From: Sphingomonadales bacterium UBA6174
GTDB lineage: Bacteria > Pseudomonadota > Alphaproteobacteria > Sphingomonadales > Sphingomonadaceae
Direction: 5' to 3'
Length of the DNA: 12,400 nt
Assembly (NCBI GenBank): GCA_002422945.1
Contig: DITW01000028.1
Span: 1-12,400, forward strand
In this document: in pieces, positions 6,219-12,400 of the stretch
Layout of the letters: each line of letters starts with the position of its first letter
Numbering within the stretch: position 1 is the stretch's first letter
Program-made: the position numbers and the translations under genes
Notes under the pieces: model-generated
Told to the model about the DNA's origin: nothing
What the model saw: only the letters and a program-made list of their open reading frames with translations
The model's database searches: none

Positions 6219-7192
6219 CGGGAACAGACACAAGACCCCGCCGCATCTTGCTGGTTACCGGCATGTCCGGCGCTGGACGATCCACGGCATTGCGCGCCTT
6301 TGCCGATATGGGCTGGGAAACGGTCGATCACCTCCCGCTGCCGTTGCTCAATCAATTGCTCGAAACGCCGCTGCCCGGTTCCGCCAATGACAGCCGCCCG
6401 CTTGCATTGGGTTTTGACAGCCAGACCCGCGGCTTTGATGCCGAGGATGTCGTCAATCGTCTGAAGCGCAGCTCACAGGCGGGCGAACAGGCCATTTCCA
6501 TGTTGTTCCTCGATTGTGCGGGGGCGGAATTGGAACGCCGCTATGCGGAAACCCGTCGCCGCCATCCGCTCTCGCTCGACCGACCGGCAGCAGATGGCAT
6601 CGCCCGCGAACGCGAATTGATGCTGCCGGTGCGGCGTTGGGCGCAATTTCTGATCGACACCACCGATTGCACGACCAATGCGCTGCAAGAGGAATTGCGC
6701 CGCCTGTTCGCCGATGAGGGGCAAACTCGGCTTGCGATCACCATCATGTCGTTCGGCTATGCGCGCGGCATCCCGCGAAATGCGGATCTGGTGTTCGACA
6801 TGCGCTTTTTACGCAACCCTTATTGGGACACCGAACTGCGCGAGCGCACGGGCCAAGATGCGGCAGTGGCCGCCTATGTCCGGTTGGATGCGGGCTATGG
6901 ACCGATCACGGGGCAGCTTGGCGCATTGCTTGAGGACATGCTGCCGCGTTACGCTGCACAGGGAAAATATCAGGTTACCCTCGCCTTTGGCTGCACCGGC
7001 GGTCGTCATCGGTCGGTTTGTGTGGCGGAGGAAATGGCCAGACGCTTGCGTGACGCGGGTTTTTCGCTCACGGTAATTCACCGCGATATGTCATCTGGGA
7101 CACATGGCTCCGCCGACTCATGGGAACAGCTGCCAGAGACAGTATCGGGGTCAGAAGCAGGGGATTTAAATGATGCAAACAGACCGCTGTAA
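6215..7192 (+). CDS. rapZ: RapZ family nucleotide-binding protein with acidic C-terminal tail
   Basis: This 325-residue protein belongs to the RapZ (YvcJ/YhbJ) family, in E. coli an RNA-binding adaptor that directs RNase E to the small RNA GlmZ and so controls amino-sugar synthesis. Visible are the Walker A GMSGAGRST (16-24), a hydrophobic SMLFLDC strand, the family block SFGYARGIPRNADLVFDMRF (179-198) with LRNPYW after it, and GCTGGRHRS (259-267). GTG 6215 is chosen because it overlaps the hprK stop and puts the P-loop near the N terminus; an in-frame ATG at 6176 would lie inside hprK. After HRDM, where most relatives end within a few residues, there is a tail of about 33 residues (293-325) rich in Ser, Gly, Asp and Glu with no lysine. 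E. coli RapZ needs basic C-terminal residues for RNA binding, so RNA binding may differ here. Confidence 0.92.
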   Translation: MTGTDTRPRRILLVTGMSGAGRSTALRAFADMGWETVDHLPLPLLNQLLETPLPGSANDSRPLALGFDSQTRGFDAEDVVNRLKRSSQAGEQAISMLFLDCAGAELERRYAETRRRHPLSLDRPAADGIARERELMLPVRRWAQFLIDTTDCTTNALQEELRRLFADEGQTRLAITIMSFGYARGIPRNADLVFDMRFLRNPYWDTELRERTGQDAAVAAYVRLDAGYGPITGQLGALLEDMLPRYAAQGKYQVTLAFGCTGGRHRSVCVAEEMARRLRDAGFSLTVIHRDMSSGTHGSADSWEQLPETVSGSEAGDLNDANRPL

Positions 7193-7258
7193 ATTGCATC
7201 GACACAAGGGGGCAGGCCTGGTCAGCAGGCAGTGTGAGAACATGATGGAAGCAGGCGA

Positions 7259-7666
7259 ATGATCGGATTAGTTCTCGTAACCCATGGCCAATTGGCCAGT
7301 GAATTTGTGCGTGCGATGGAATATGTGGTCGGCCCGCAGCCGAGCGTCGTTCCCATCTGCATCGGGCCGGAAGATGATATGGAGCAGCGCAGGGCGGAAA
7401 TTCTGGCCGCCGTGCAGCAGGTTGATGAAGGGCAAGGCACGATCGTGCTGACCGACTTGTTTGGCGGCACCCCGTCGAATCTGGCCATTTCCCTAATGAA
7501 GACCGACCCGATTGAGGTCATCGCCGGGGTCAATTTGCCGATGCTGATCCGCCTCGCCTCGGCGCGACGCACGATGGACATCCGCGCCGCCGTCGCCGCT
7601 GCCCGCGATGCCGGACGCAAATATATCAGCGTCGCTTCCGAAGTCCTTGGCGAGGCCGCAGCATGA
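7259..7666 (+). CDS. manX: PTS mannose-type EIIA component
   Basis: This 135-residue cytoplasmic phosphocarrier belongs to the mannose-family EIIA group. The phosphorylatable histidine is H9 in IGLVLVTHG; DLFGGTPSN (66-74) and VIAGVNLPMLIR (87-98) complete the family pattern. It is a single EIIA domain with no fused EIIB, and no EIIB, EIIC or EIID genes follow, so it is unlikely to act in sugar transport; in alphaproteobacteria such EIIA proteins accept phosphate from HPr in a regulatory relay. A 66-base gap separates it from rapZ, the widest in this run, and could hold an internal promoter, though none is recognisable. The stop overlaps the ptsH start as ATGA. Confidence 0.92.
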   Translation: MIGLVLVTHGQLASEFVRAMEYVVGPQPSVVPICIGPEDDMEQRRAEILAAVQQVDEGQGTIVLTDLFGGTPSNLAISLMKTDPIEVIAGVNLPMLIRLASARRTMDIRAAVAAARDAGRKYISVASEVLGEAAA

Positions 7667-7935
7667 GCGCGCGTTGCCAATCGGTCGAAATCCGCAACAA
7701 GCGCGGACTGCACGCGCGCGCCAGCGCCCGTTTCGTGACGCTCGCCTCCAGCCATCCCGCCTTGATCGAAGTCGAAAAAGACGGTTCCCGCGTCGTCGGC
7801 ACGTCGATCATGGGTCTGATGATGCTGGGCGCGGCTATCGGCGACACCATCACCATTTCTGCATCGGGCGATGGTGCAGATGCCGCATTGGCCGCATTGG
7901 TCGCGCTGGTCGATGACAAGTTCGGCGAGGAATAG
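7663..7935 (+). CDS. ptsH: HPr phosphocarrier protein
   Basis: This 90-residue HPr is the central phosphocarrier of the PTS relay. The EI-dependent phosphorylation site is H17 in KRGLHARAS, and the regulatory serine, target of HprK, is S48 in GTSIMGLMML. Both sites are intact, so this HPr can be controlled by both EI (encoded elsewhere) and the HprK encoded at 5784. The remaining length and the C-terminal helix (DAALAALVALVDDKF) are normal. Translation is coupled to manX by a four-base overlap. The next gene starts nine bases after the stop. Confidence 0.95.
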   Translation: MSARCQSVEIRNKRGLHARASARFVTLASSHPALIEVEKDGSRVVGTSIMGLMMLGAAIGDTITISASGDGADAALAALVALVDDKFGEE

Positions 7936-7944
7936 AGACAGGTT

Positions 7945-8754
7945 TTGGCCCGCGAAATCACGGCATTTTCCAACCCGCTGATCAAGCGGGTGCGCTCGTT
8001 GCGCGAAAAGCGTCACCGGCGCGAAGAAGGTATGTTCCTTGCCGAAGGGCTGCGCATCCTGACCGAGGCCGATGAGGCCGGTCATCTGCCGCGCTATCTG
8101 TTTCACAGCAAGGACAGCGCCGATCATCCACTGGTCCAGCGCCTGTCCGCGCGGATCGAGGCCGCCAATGATGGCAGCGAGGTGATCCTCACCAGCCGGG
8201 ATATTCTGCAAAAACTCTCGGGCAAGGACAATGCCCAGACCGTGATCGGGGTCTATCCCGATCTCGCCTGTTCACTCGACAGCATCGACCGGACATCGGC
8301 CCCGCTCTGGATGGTCGCCCAGTCAATGCGCGATCCCGGCAATTTGGGCACGATCCTGCGGACCGGCGATGCGACCGGTGCCGGCGGCCTGATCCTGATC
8401 GACGATTGCGTCGACCCGTTTTCGGTTGAGGCCGTGCGCGCGAGCATGGGGGCTTTGTTCACCCAGAAAATCGTGCAGACGCGCTGGGAAGATTTCATCC
8501 ACTGGCTGCGCCAAGGGCCGGGCATGTTGATCGGCACCAGCCTCAACACCGATTTCGACTATCAACAACCGCATTATACCGCACCGAGCTTCCTGCTCGT
8601 CGGCAATGAATCGCGCGGCCTACCCGCCGAATATGAGCAGCAATGCGATGTGCTGGTCAAAATCCCGATGATGGGCAAGGCCGACAGCCTCAACGCCGCC
8701 GTGGCGACCGCCGTCATGGCCTATGAAATCATCAATCAATGGCGGCGCAAATAA
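7945..8754 (+). CDS. TrmH/SpoU-family RNA 2'-O-methyltransferase
   Basis: This 269-residue protein is a SPOUT-class methyltransferase that probably 2'-O-methylates a ribose in rRNA or tRNA using SAM; the exact nucleotide cannot be told from sequence. An N-terminal substrate-binding domain (about 8-105, with NPLIKRVRSL and FLAEGLRIL) precedes the knotted catalytic domain: motif I around DPGNLGTILRTGDATG (130-145), motif II LLVGNESRGL (217-226) and motif III around IPMMGKADSLNAAVA (240-254). The layout with NPLIK at the N terminus is of the RlmB/TsnR-like type. The start appears to be TTG at 7945, nine bases after the ptsH stop; the conserved N terminus begins almost at once, so no later start is plausible. 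It is the last gene of the + strand run, ending at a convergent junction with rmuC. Confidence 0.9.
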   Translation: MAREITAFSNPLIKRVRSLREKRHRREEGMFLAEGLRILTEADEAGHLPRYLFHSKDSADHPLVQRLSARIEAANDGSEVILTSRDILQKLSGKDNAQTVIGVYPDLACSLDSIDRTSAPLWMVAQSMRDPGNLGTILRTGDATGAGGLILIDDCVDPFSVEAVRASMGALFTQKIVQTRWEDFIHWLRQGPGMLIGTSLNTDFDYQQPHYTAPSFLLVGNESRGLPAEYEQQCDVLVKIPMMGKADSLNAAVATAVMAYEIINQWRRK

Positions 8755-8764
8755 GCGAAGCGCA

Positions 8765-8940
8765 GCCGTTCAGTTGAATATCTACGGCAAAGCCTGTGAT
8801 GCACTACCGCACCGCCTTCCAGCTTCAATTGCCAATCTCAGCCTTGCGCCTTGTTCTTCACGGGATGCTGAAACAAGTTCAGCATGACGAAAAGTCTGCT
8901 CGGCACACAGAAATTATTCGGCACGTAGCCGCCGTTCAGT
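8765..8940. repeat. Ten-base direct repeat flanking the convergent intergenic region
   Basis: GCCGTTCAGT occurs at 8765-8774 and again at 8931-8940; the second copy covers the rmuC stop codon. The copies bracket almost the whole non-coding interval and the palindromic repeat inside it. This could be a duplication scar or coincidence. Confidence 0.3.
8864..8890. repeat. Second copy of the palindromic intergenic repeat
   Basis: These 27 bases are the exact reverse complement of 453-479. The core ATGCTGAA/TTCAGCAT (8865-8885) forms an eight-base-pair stem with a five-base loop. It lies between the convergent methyltransferase and rmuC genes. A hairpin here could influence 3' ends of either transcript, but there is no T-run on either strand, so it is not called as an intrinsic terminator. 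Confidence 0.7.
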
Positions 8941-10369
8941 CCACCGCATCCTCGGCATCGATCCGGCCATCTTCCGTCGACAGGATCGGCAAGGCTGCCG
9001 CTTCACCATCTGTAGTCTGGCCATAACGCGGTAGCGTATCGACCGTCACCAATTCCTCGATTTCCTTGGCCCCGACATCGACATTTAGTTCGCGAAAACG
9101 GCGACCCGTGGACAGGACCCGGCTTTCAAAGCTGCTGACGAAGTCATTATATTTGCCGACCGCCATATTCAGGCCCCGGCCCATGCCCTTCAGATGCTCG
9201 GACGCCTTGGCCAACCGGTCATATAATTCCTTGCCCAACAGGCCGATCTGCTGGGCATCGCGGGCTAATTTCTCCTGCCGCCACACGGCGGCGACTGTCC
9301 GGGCGATGGCGATAAGATTCGTTGGCGTAGCCAGCAATACCCGCTTCTCAAACGCGAAATCCCAGAGATTCGGGTCGTTTTCGAGCGCGGCGGAGAGGAA
9401 ATGCTCCCCCGGCACGAACATGATCACATAATCCGGTGCATCCGGAAATTGCGACCAATAGGCCTTGTTGCCAAGGCTGTTGATATGCGCCTTCATCGCG
9501 GCGGCATGGGCGGCAAGGAAAAGGGCGCGTTGCTGCTCATCTTCAGCGCCATAGGCATCCTGATAGGCATTGAGCGACACCTTGGCATCAATCACCAGAG
9601 ACTTTCCACCCGGCACATTGACGATCACATCCGGGCGCAGACGCCCATCCTCGGCCTCGACGCTCACCTCGGCCCGGAAATCGCTATGTTCGGCAAGGCC
9701 ACAGCTTTCCAGCACATTGCGCAATTGCTGTTCGCCCCATCGCCCCCGCGCCTTGGGTGCTGCCCGCAGGGAGTTCACCAATTTCGCCGCCTCAGCCCGC
9801 ACCGCCTCTTGGCCCGTGCGCATCGAATCGATTAGCCCGGTCAGATTACCATAGGCTTCGCGCCGTTCGGCCTCGACCTTGCCGACGCCCTCTTCATAAC
9901 GCTGCAACCGGTCCGACACCGGCTGCAACAATGATTCGAGCTTCTTGCCGGACATTTCCTCGGATTGGCGGAAGCGTTCATCCGCGCGTTCGAGGAATTG
10001 GGTCTGCGCCTGTTGCAACAACCGGTTGCCAATCTCGCCAAATTGCTGGGATAATTGTTCCCGCGCTTGTTGCAATTCAACCAATCGTTCCTGAAACGCC
10101 TCGTCCCGCGCCGCCTGATCCGCGCGCAAACCGGCCAGATCGCGGATCAACGTCTCGCGCTCTTGTCGTTCGGCATTGAGCGCCTCGGCAAGGCTATCTG
10201 CCTGCTTGGCGCGTTCCGAAGCGGAGGCCAGATCAACAATCGCCTTGCGAAACCGCTCTTCCGCCGCAGCGGCCTGTTGCTGCGCTGCCGCCGCCGGGCG
10301 CGTGCCGATAAACCAGCCGATAGCCGCGCCAGCAATCAGTGCGAGAATGACAAATAACAGGATTTCCAC
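8936..10369 (-). CDS. rmuC: RmuC family DNA recombination protein
   Basis: This protein of 477 residues (from the GTG at 10369) belongs to the RmuC family, named for a role in limiting recombination at inverted repeats in E. coli and carrying a predicted restriction-endonuclease-like fold. It has an N-terminal membrane anchor (about 2-22: EILLFVILALIAGAAIGWFI), a long glutamine/glutamate/alanine-rich coiled coil (about 30-190), and the RmuC domain with RGRWGEQQL (208-216), RPDVIVNVPGGKSLVIDAKV (245-264) and FVPGEHFLSAAL (318-329). The DV and DAK residues fit the nuclease-like core. A TTG seven codons upstream (10390) is an alternative start; GTG is preferred because the hydrophobic anchor follows directly and a purine-rich AAGGTGGG precedes it. 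It lies 104 bases downstream of the def stop on the same strand. Confidence 0.92.
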   Translation of the reverse strand: MEILLFVILALIAGAAIGWFIGTRPAAAAQQQAAAAEERFRKAIVDLASASERAKQADSLAEALNAERQERETLIRDLAGLRADQAARDEAFQERLVELQQAREQLSQQFGEIGNRLLQQAQTQFLERADERFRQSEEMSGKKLESLLQPVSDRLQRYEEGVGKVEAERREAYGNLTGLIDSMRTGQEAVRAEAAKLVNSLRAAPKARGRWGEQQLRNVLESCGLAEHSDFRAEVSVEAEDGRLRPDVIVNVPGGKSLVIDAKVSLNAYQDAYGAEDEQQRALFLAAHAAAMKAHINSLGNKAYWSQFPDAPDYVIMFVPGEHFLSAALENDPNLWDFAFEKRVLLATPTNLIAIARTVAAVWRQEKLARDAQQIGLLGKELYDRLAKASEHLKGMGRGLNMAVGKYNDFVSSFESRVLSTGRRFRELNVDVGAKEIEELVTVDTLPRYGQTTDGEAAALPILSTEDGRIDAEDAVD

Positions 10370-10473
10370 GCCGCTGGCCCACCTTCGCAATATCGGAACG
10401 AATGCGGAACATAGGCGAAGGCGTTCGGCAGCACAACCTAGATTTTAAAAAGGCGAAGCCACAAGCAGCCGGC

Positions 10474-10995
10474 TTACATCCGGCGTAATTTGCTCAACCG
10501 CTTCAACAGCATGTCGCGCTTCAACTTCGACAGACGGTCGACGAACAACACGCCTTCCAGATGGTCCATCTCATGTTGCAGACAGGTCGACATCAGATCA
10601 TCGAGATCTTCTTCATGCTGCACGCCCTGCTCATCCAGCCACCGCGCCCGCACATTCGCCGGACGCGTCACATCGGCATATTGGTCGGGCACCGAAAGGC
10701 AGCCCTCTTTATAGACCGACAATTCCTCGGATTCGCTGATGATTTCGGGGTTGATGAACACGCGCGGGCATTTCACCGGCTCGCCATCTTCTTCCTCAGG
10801 CTCTTGCAGATCGATGACCAGCACGCGCTTGTCCACGCCGACCTGAATGGCAGCGAGGCCGATGCCCGGCGCGTCATACATGGTTTCGAACATATCGGCG
10901 ATAAACGCGCGCAGTTCGTCATCGACCGTGTCGACGGGCTTGGAAATTTTGCGGAGCCGAGGGTCCGGCATCTCGATAATCGGAAGAATGGCCAT
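10474..10995 (-). CDS. def: Peptide deformylase
   Basis: This 173-residue metallo-enzyme removes the formyl group from the N-terminal methionine of new proteins. All three signature motifs are present: GIGLAAIQ (44-51), EGCLS (97-101, metal ligand C99) and QHEMDHLEG (140-148, ligands H141 and H145 with catalytic E142). Length and motif spacing are those of an active type I enzyme. A short acidic insertion, EPEEEDGEP (65-73), lies between strands and is usual in alphaproteobacteria. It sits 60 bases downstream of recR and upstream of rmuC on the same strand, so a recR-def-rmuC transcript is possible. Its partner in the formyl-methionine cycle, fmt, is close by but on the opposite strand beyond recR, not in the common def-fmt operon order. 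Confidence 0.96.
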   Translation of the reverse strand: MAILPIIEMPDPRLRKISKPVDTVDDELRAFIADMFETMYDAPGIGLAAIQVGVDKRVLVIDLQEPEEEDGEPVKCPRVFINPEIISESEELSVYKEGCLSVPDQYADVTRPANVRARWLDEQGVQHEEDLDDLMSTCLQHEMDHLEGVLFVDRLSKLKRDMLLKRLSKLRRM

Positions 10996-11055
10996 GGGGT
11001 GTCACCTAGGGATAGAGGCCCTGAAAATCAAGATGCCCCCATGCCTCAAACCATA

Positions 11056-11652
11056 TCACGCCATCGGACGGCGCGCACGCAAAGCCTGTGCCAATGTCCC
11101 CTCATCGAGATAGTCCAATTCGCCCCCCACCGGCAGGCCATGGGCAAGCTGGCTCAACCGCACTGGAAAGCGTTCGAGCCGTTCCGCCAGATAATGGGCA
11201 GTCGTCTGCCCCTCCAGCGTCGCATTCATCGCCAGCACGACCTCATCAATCCCGCCATTGGCAACCCGCGCGACCAGCGCATCAATCGTCAGATCCTCGG
11301 GCCGCACCCCTTCCAGCGCCGACAATCGCCCGCCCAGCACATGGAATCGCCCCGGAAACAGTCGCGAGCGTTCGAGCGCCCACAGGTCCGGCACATCTTC
11401 GACCACGCATAATTGGCGGCTATCGCGGCGCGGATCGTTGCAGATGCCGCACGGGTTGCGCGTATCGACATTGCCGCAGGTCTGGCAGGTGGAGAGATTG
11501 TCCGCCACCCCTTCCAATGCCCGCAACAATGGCAGCAGCCCGGTTTCCCGCCGCTTGATCAAATGCAGCACCGCGCGGCGCGCAGAGCGCGGCCCCAATC
11601 CGGGGAGGCGAGCCAGCGCTTGGGTCAGCGCATCGATTTCAGGTGAACTCAT
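11056..11652 (-). CDS. recR: Recombination mediator protein RecR
   Basis: This 198-residue protein is RecR, which with RecO (and RecF) loads RecA on gapped DNA. In order: a helix-hairpin-helix region LARLPGLGPRSARRAVLHL (13-31), a four-cysteine zinc finger C56-x2-C59...C68-x2-C71, and a Toprim domain beginning LCVVEDVPDL (81-90) with the later block around ANGGIDEVVLAMN (131-143) and EGQTTAHYL (147-155). Length is standard for the family. ATG 11652 gives the normal N terminus; an in-frame TTG four codons earlier is possible, and the frame stays open upstream only as the antisense of fmt. There is no clear ribosome-binding site before either codon. No dnaX or YbaB-type gene, the usual partners, is present on the downstream side; def follows instead. 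Confidence 0.95.
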   Translation of the reverse strand: MSSPEIDALTQALARLPGLGPRSARRAVLHLIKRRETGLLPLLRALEGVADNLSTCQTCGNVDTRNPCGICNDPRRDSRQLCVVEDVPDLWALERSRLFPGRFHVLGGRLSALEGVRPEDLTIDALVARVANGGIDEVVLAMNATLEGQTTAHYLAERLERFPVRLSQLAHGLPVGGELDYLDEGTLAQALRARRPMA

Positions 11653-11706
11653 AAGATCATGCAATAAAGGCTTGCACTTCCGCTTGCCAAGCGTTTCAGG
11701 AGAAAC
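11653..11706. promoter_or_regulatory. Divergent recR/fmt control region with a palindrome
   Basis: Only 54 bases separate the two starts, so promoters must overlap here or extend into the genes. CGCTTGCCAAGCG (11681-11693) is a perfect palindrome around one central base, and GCTTGC also occurs at 11670-11675 and 11682-11687. AGGAG (11698-11702) is the fmt ribosome site, four bases from its ATG. A weak recR promoter reading leftwards (TTGGCA, 18 bases, TATTGC) is possible. Operator function is inferred only from symmetry. Confidence 0.35.
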
Positions 11707-12400
11707 ATGCGGATCATTTTTATGGGCACTCCCGATTTTGCGGTTCCAACCCTTGTAGCACTGGTGAATGCCGGGCACGAGATTGCCGCCGTATATTGCC
11801 AGCCGCCGCGCCGTGCGGGCCGTGGCAAGCAGCTTTCCCCCACCCCGGTGCATCTGAAGGCGGAAAGCCTTGGGATCGAGGTGCGCCACCCCGTCAGCCT
11901 GCGCGATGAGGATATTCAGCGGGAATTTGCCGCGCTCAATGCCGATGTCGCGATTGTCGCCGCCTATGGCCTGATCCTGCCGCCTGCCATTCTGGCCGCC
12001 CCGCGTCTGGGTTGTCTCAATGTTCATGGCTCGCTCCTGCCCCGCTGGCGGGGCGCTGCGCCGGTGCAACGCGCGATCCTCACCAATGATGCGGAAACGG
12101 GCGTCACGATCATGCAGATGGAAAAGGGCCTGGACACCGGGCCGATGCTGCTGAAACGCGCGACCCCGGTCGATGGGAAGACCGCCGGACAATTAACCGA
12201 TGAACTGGCCGCGCTGGGCGCACAGATGATGGTCGAGGTGCTGGCCGATATTGCCCAGTTCCCGGCGCAGGTGCAGCCCGAAGAAGGCGTCACCTATGCC
12301 GCCAAGATCGACAAGCTTGAGGCCCGCATCGACTGGACCCGTCCCGCCGCCGAAATCGACCGCCAGATCCGTGGCCTGTCGCCGTTTCCGGGCGCGTGGT
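11707..12400 (+). CDS. fmt: Methionyl-tRNA formyltransferase (3' end outside window)
   Basis: The first 231 codons of Fmt are present; the E. coli protein is 315 residues, so about a quarter is missing beyond the window. The enzyme formylates initiator methionyl-tRNA using 10-formyl-tetrahydrofolate. The N terminus MRIIFMGTPDFAVPTL is diagnostic. The formyltransferase core is visible, with catalytic residues N105 and H107 in LNVHGSLLPRWRG (104-116) and D143 in KGLDTGPML (140-148). The C-terminal tRNA-binding OB-fold domain would begin near the window end; the linker block ARIDWTRPAAEIDRQIRGLS (206-225) is present. ATG 11707 is preceded by AGGAG. It is transcribed away from recR; its substrate pathway links to folP (folate supply, encoded at 1987) and def (deformylation, encoded at 10474). 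Confidence 0.96.
   Translation, partial: MRIIFMGTPDFAVPTLVALVNAGHEIAAVYCQPPRRAGRGKQLSPTPVHLKAESLGIEVRHPVSLRDEDIQREFAALNADVAIVAAYGLILPPAILAAPRLGCLNVHGSLLPRWRGAAPVQRAILTNDAETGVTIMQMEKGLDTGPMLLKRATPVDGKTAGQLTDELAALGAQMMVEVLADIAQFPAQVQPEEGVTYAAKIDKLEARIDWTRPAAEIDRQIRGLSPFPGAW

Noticed and set aside
7222..8211. Long open frame on the - strand (329 codons) opposite manX, ptsH and the methyltransferase
   Set aside because: It spans three well-identified + strand genes, and its translation has no family resemblance.
10444..10462. Possible intrinsic terminator after def on the - strand (GGC-TTC-GCC followed by T-run)
   Set aside because: The stem is only three base pairs, too weak to call; rmuC follows on the same strand and read-through is plausible.
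10561..11412. Open frame on the + strand (283 codons) across def and recR
   Set aside because: It is antisense to two clear genes, and its histidine/arginine/proline-rich composition is typical of a shadow frame.
11653..12192. Upstream extension of the recR frame into fmt
   Set aside because: RecR is complete from ATG 11652 at the standard 198 residues; the extra codons are antisense of fmt.
1..12400. CRISPR array, prophage, insertion sequence, tRNA or rRNA genes, toxin-antitoxin or defence islands
   Set aside because: No regularly spaced direct repeats, transposase or integrase motifs, cloverleaf or rRNA sequence were seen. The methyltransferase is an orphan cell-cycle enzyme with no restriction partner.

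Overview
The window carries the core-genome content of an alphaproteobacterium, most probably a member of the Sphingomonadales. This rests on a CcrM-type GANTC DNA methyltransferase, a ChvI/ChvG two-component pair followed by a short HprK, RapZ, a mannose-type EIIA and HPr (the incomplete PTS typical of alphaproteobacteria), moderately high GC content, and intergenic repeats of a kind I associate with sphingomonad genomes. I cannot name a genus from the sequence alone.

Layout, left to right. Positions 1-300 hold the 3' end of aconitase, closed by a clear intrinsic terminator. A roughly 500-base non-coding stretch follows. It contains repeat palindromes (405-581) and then a dense cluster of six GANTC sites (665-785) directly before ccrM. 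Next on the + strand are ccrM, folP (with a long N-terminal extension) and a small DUF1294 membrane protein coupled to folP by a TGATG overlap. The run chvI-chvG-hprK-rapZ-manX-ptsH-SPOUT methyltransferase then extends to 8754, with three 4-base start/stop overlaps and short gaps. A 181-base convergent gap holds another copy of the palindromic repeat. On the - strand lie recR (11652-11056), def (10995-10474) and rmuC (10369-8936), read in that order. recR faces fmt (+, from 11707, cut by the window end) across a 54-base divergent intergenic region.

How the genes fit together. ccrM methylates GANTC, and its own leader is packed with that site, which suggests methylation-dependent feedback on its expression. 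ChvG/ChvI is an envelope/acid-stress signalling pair in related bacteria. Its linkage to HprK, RapZ, EIIA and HPr suggests that envelope status and a regulatory, non-transporting phosphorelay are coordinated; no EI, EIIB or EIIC is present here. def and fmt, the two enzymes of the N-formyl-methionine cycle, lie on opposite strands either side of recR.

Nothing looks like a mobile element, prophage, CRISPR array, toxin-antitoxin module or wholly unknown gene system. The strongest unexplained signal is the ordered GANTC array upstream of ccrM. Secondary points are the acidic C-terminal tail of RapZ, the nested palindromic repeats, and candidate operators before chvI and between recR and fmt.
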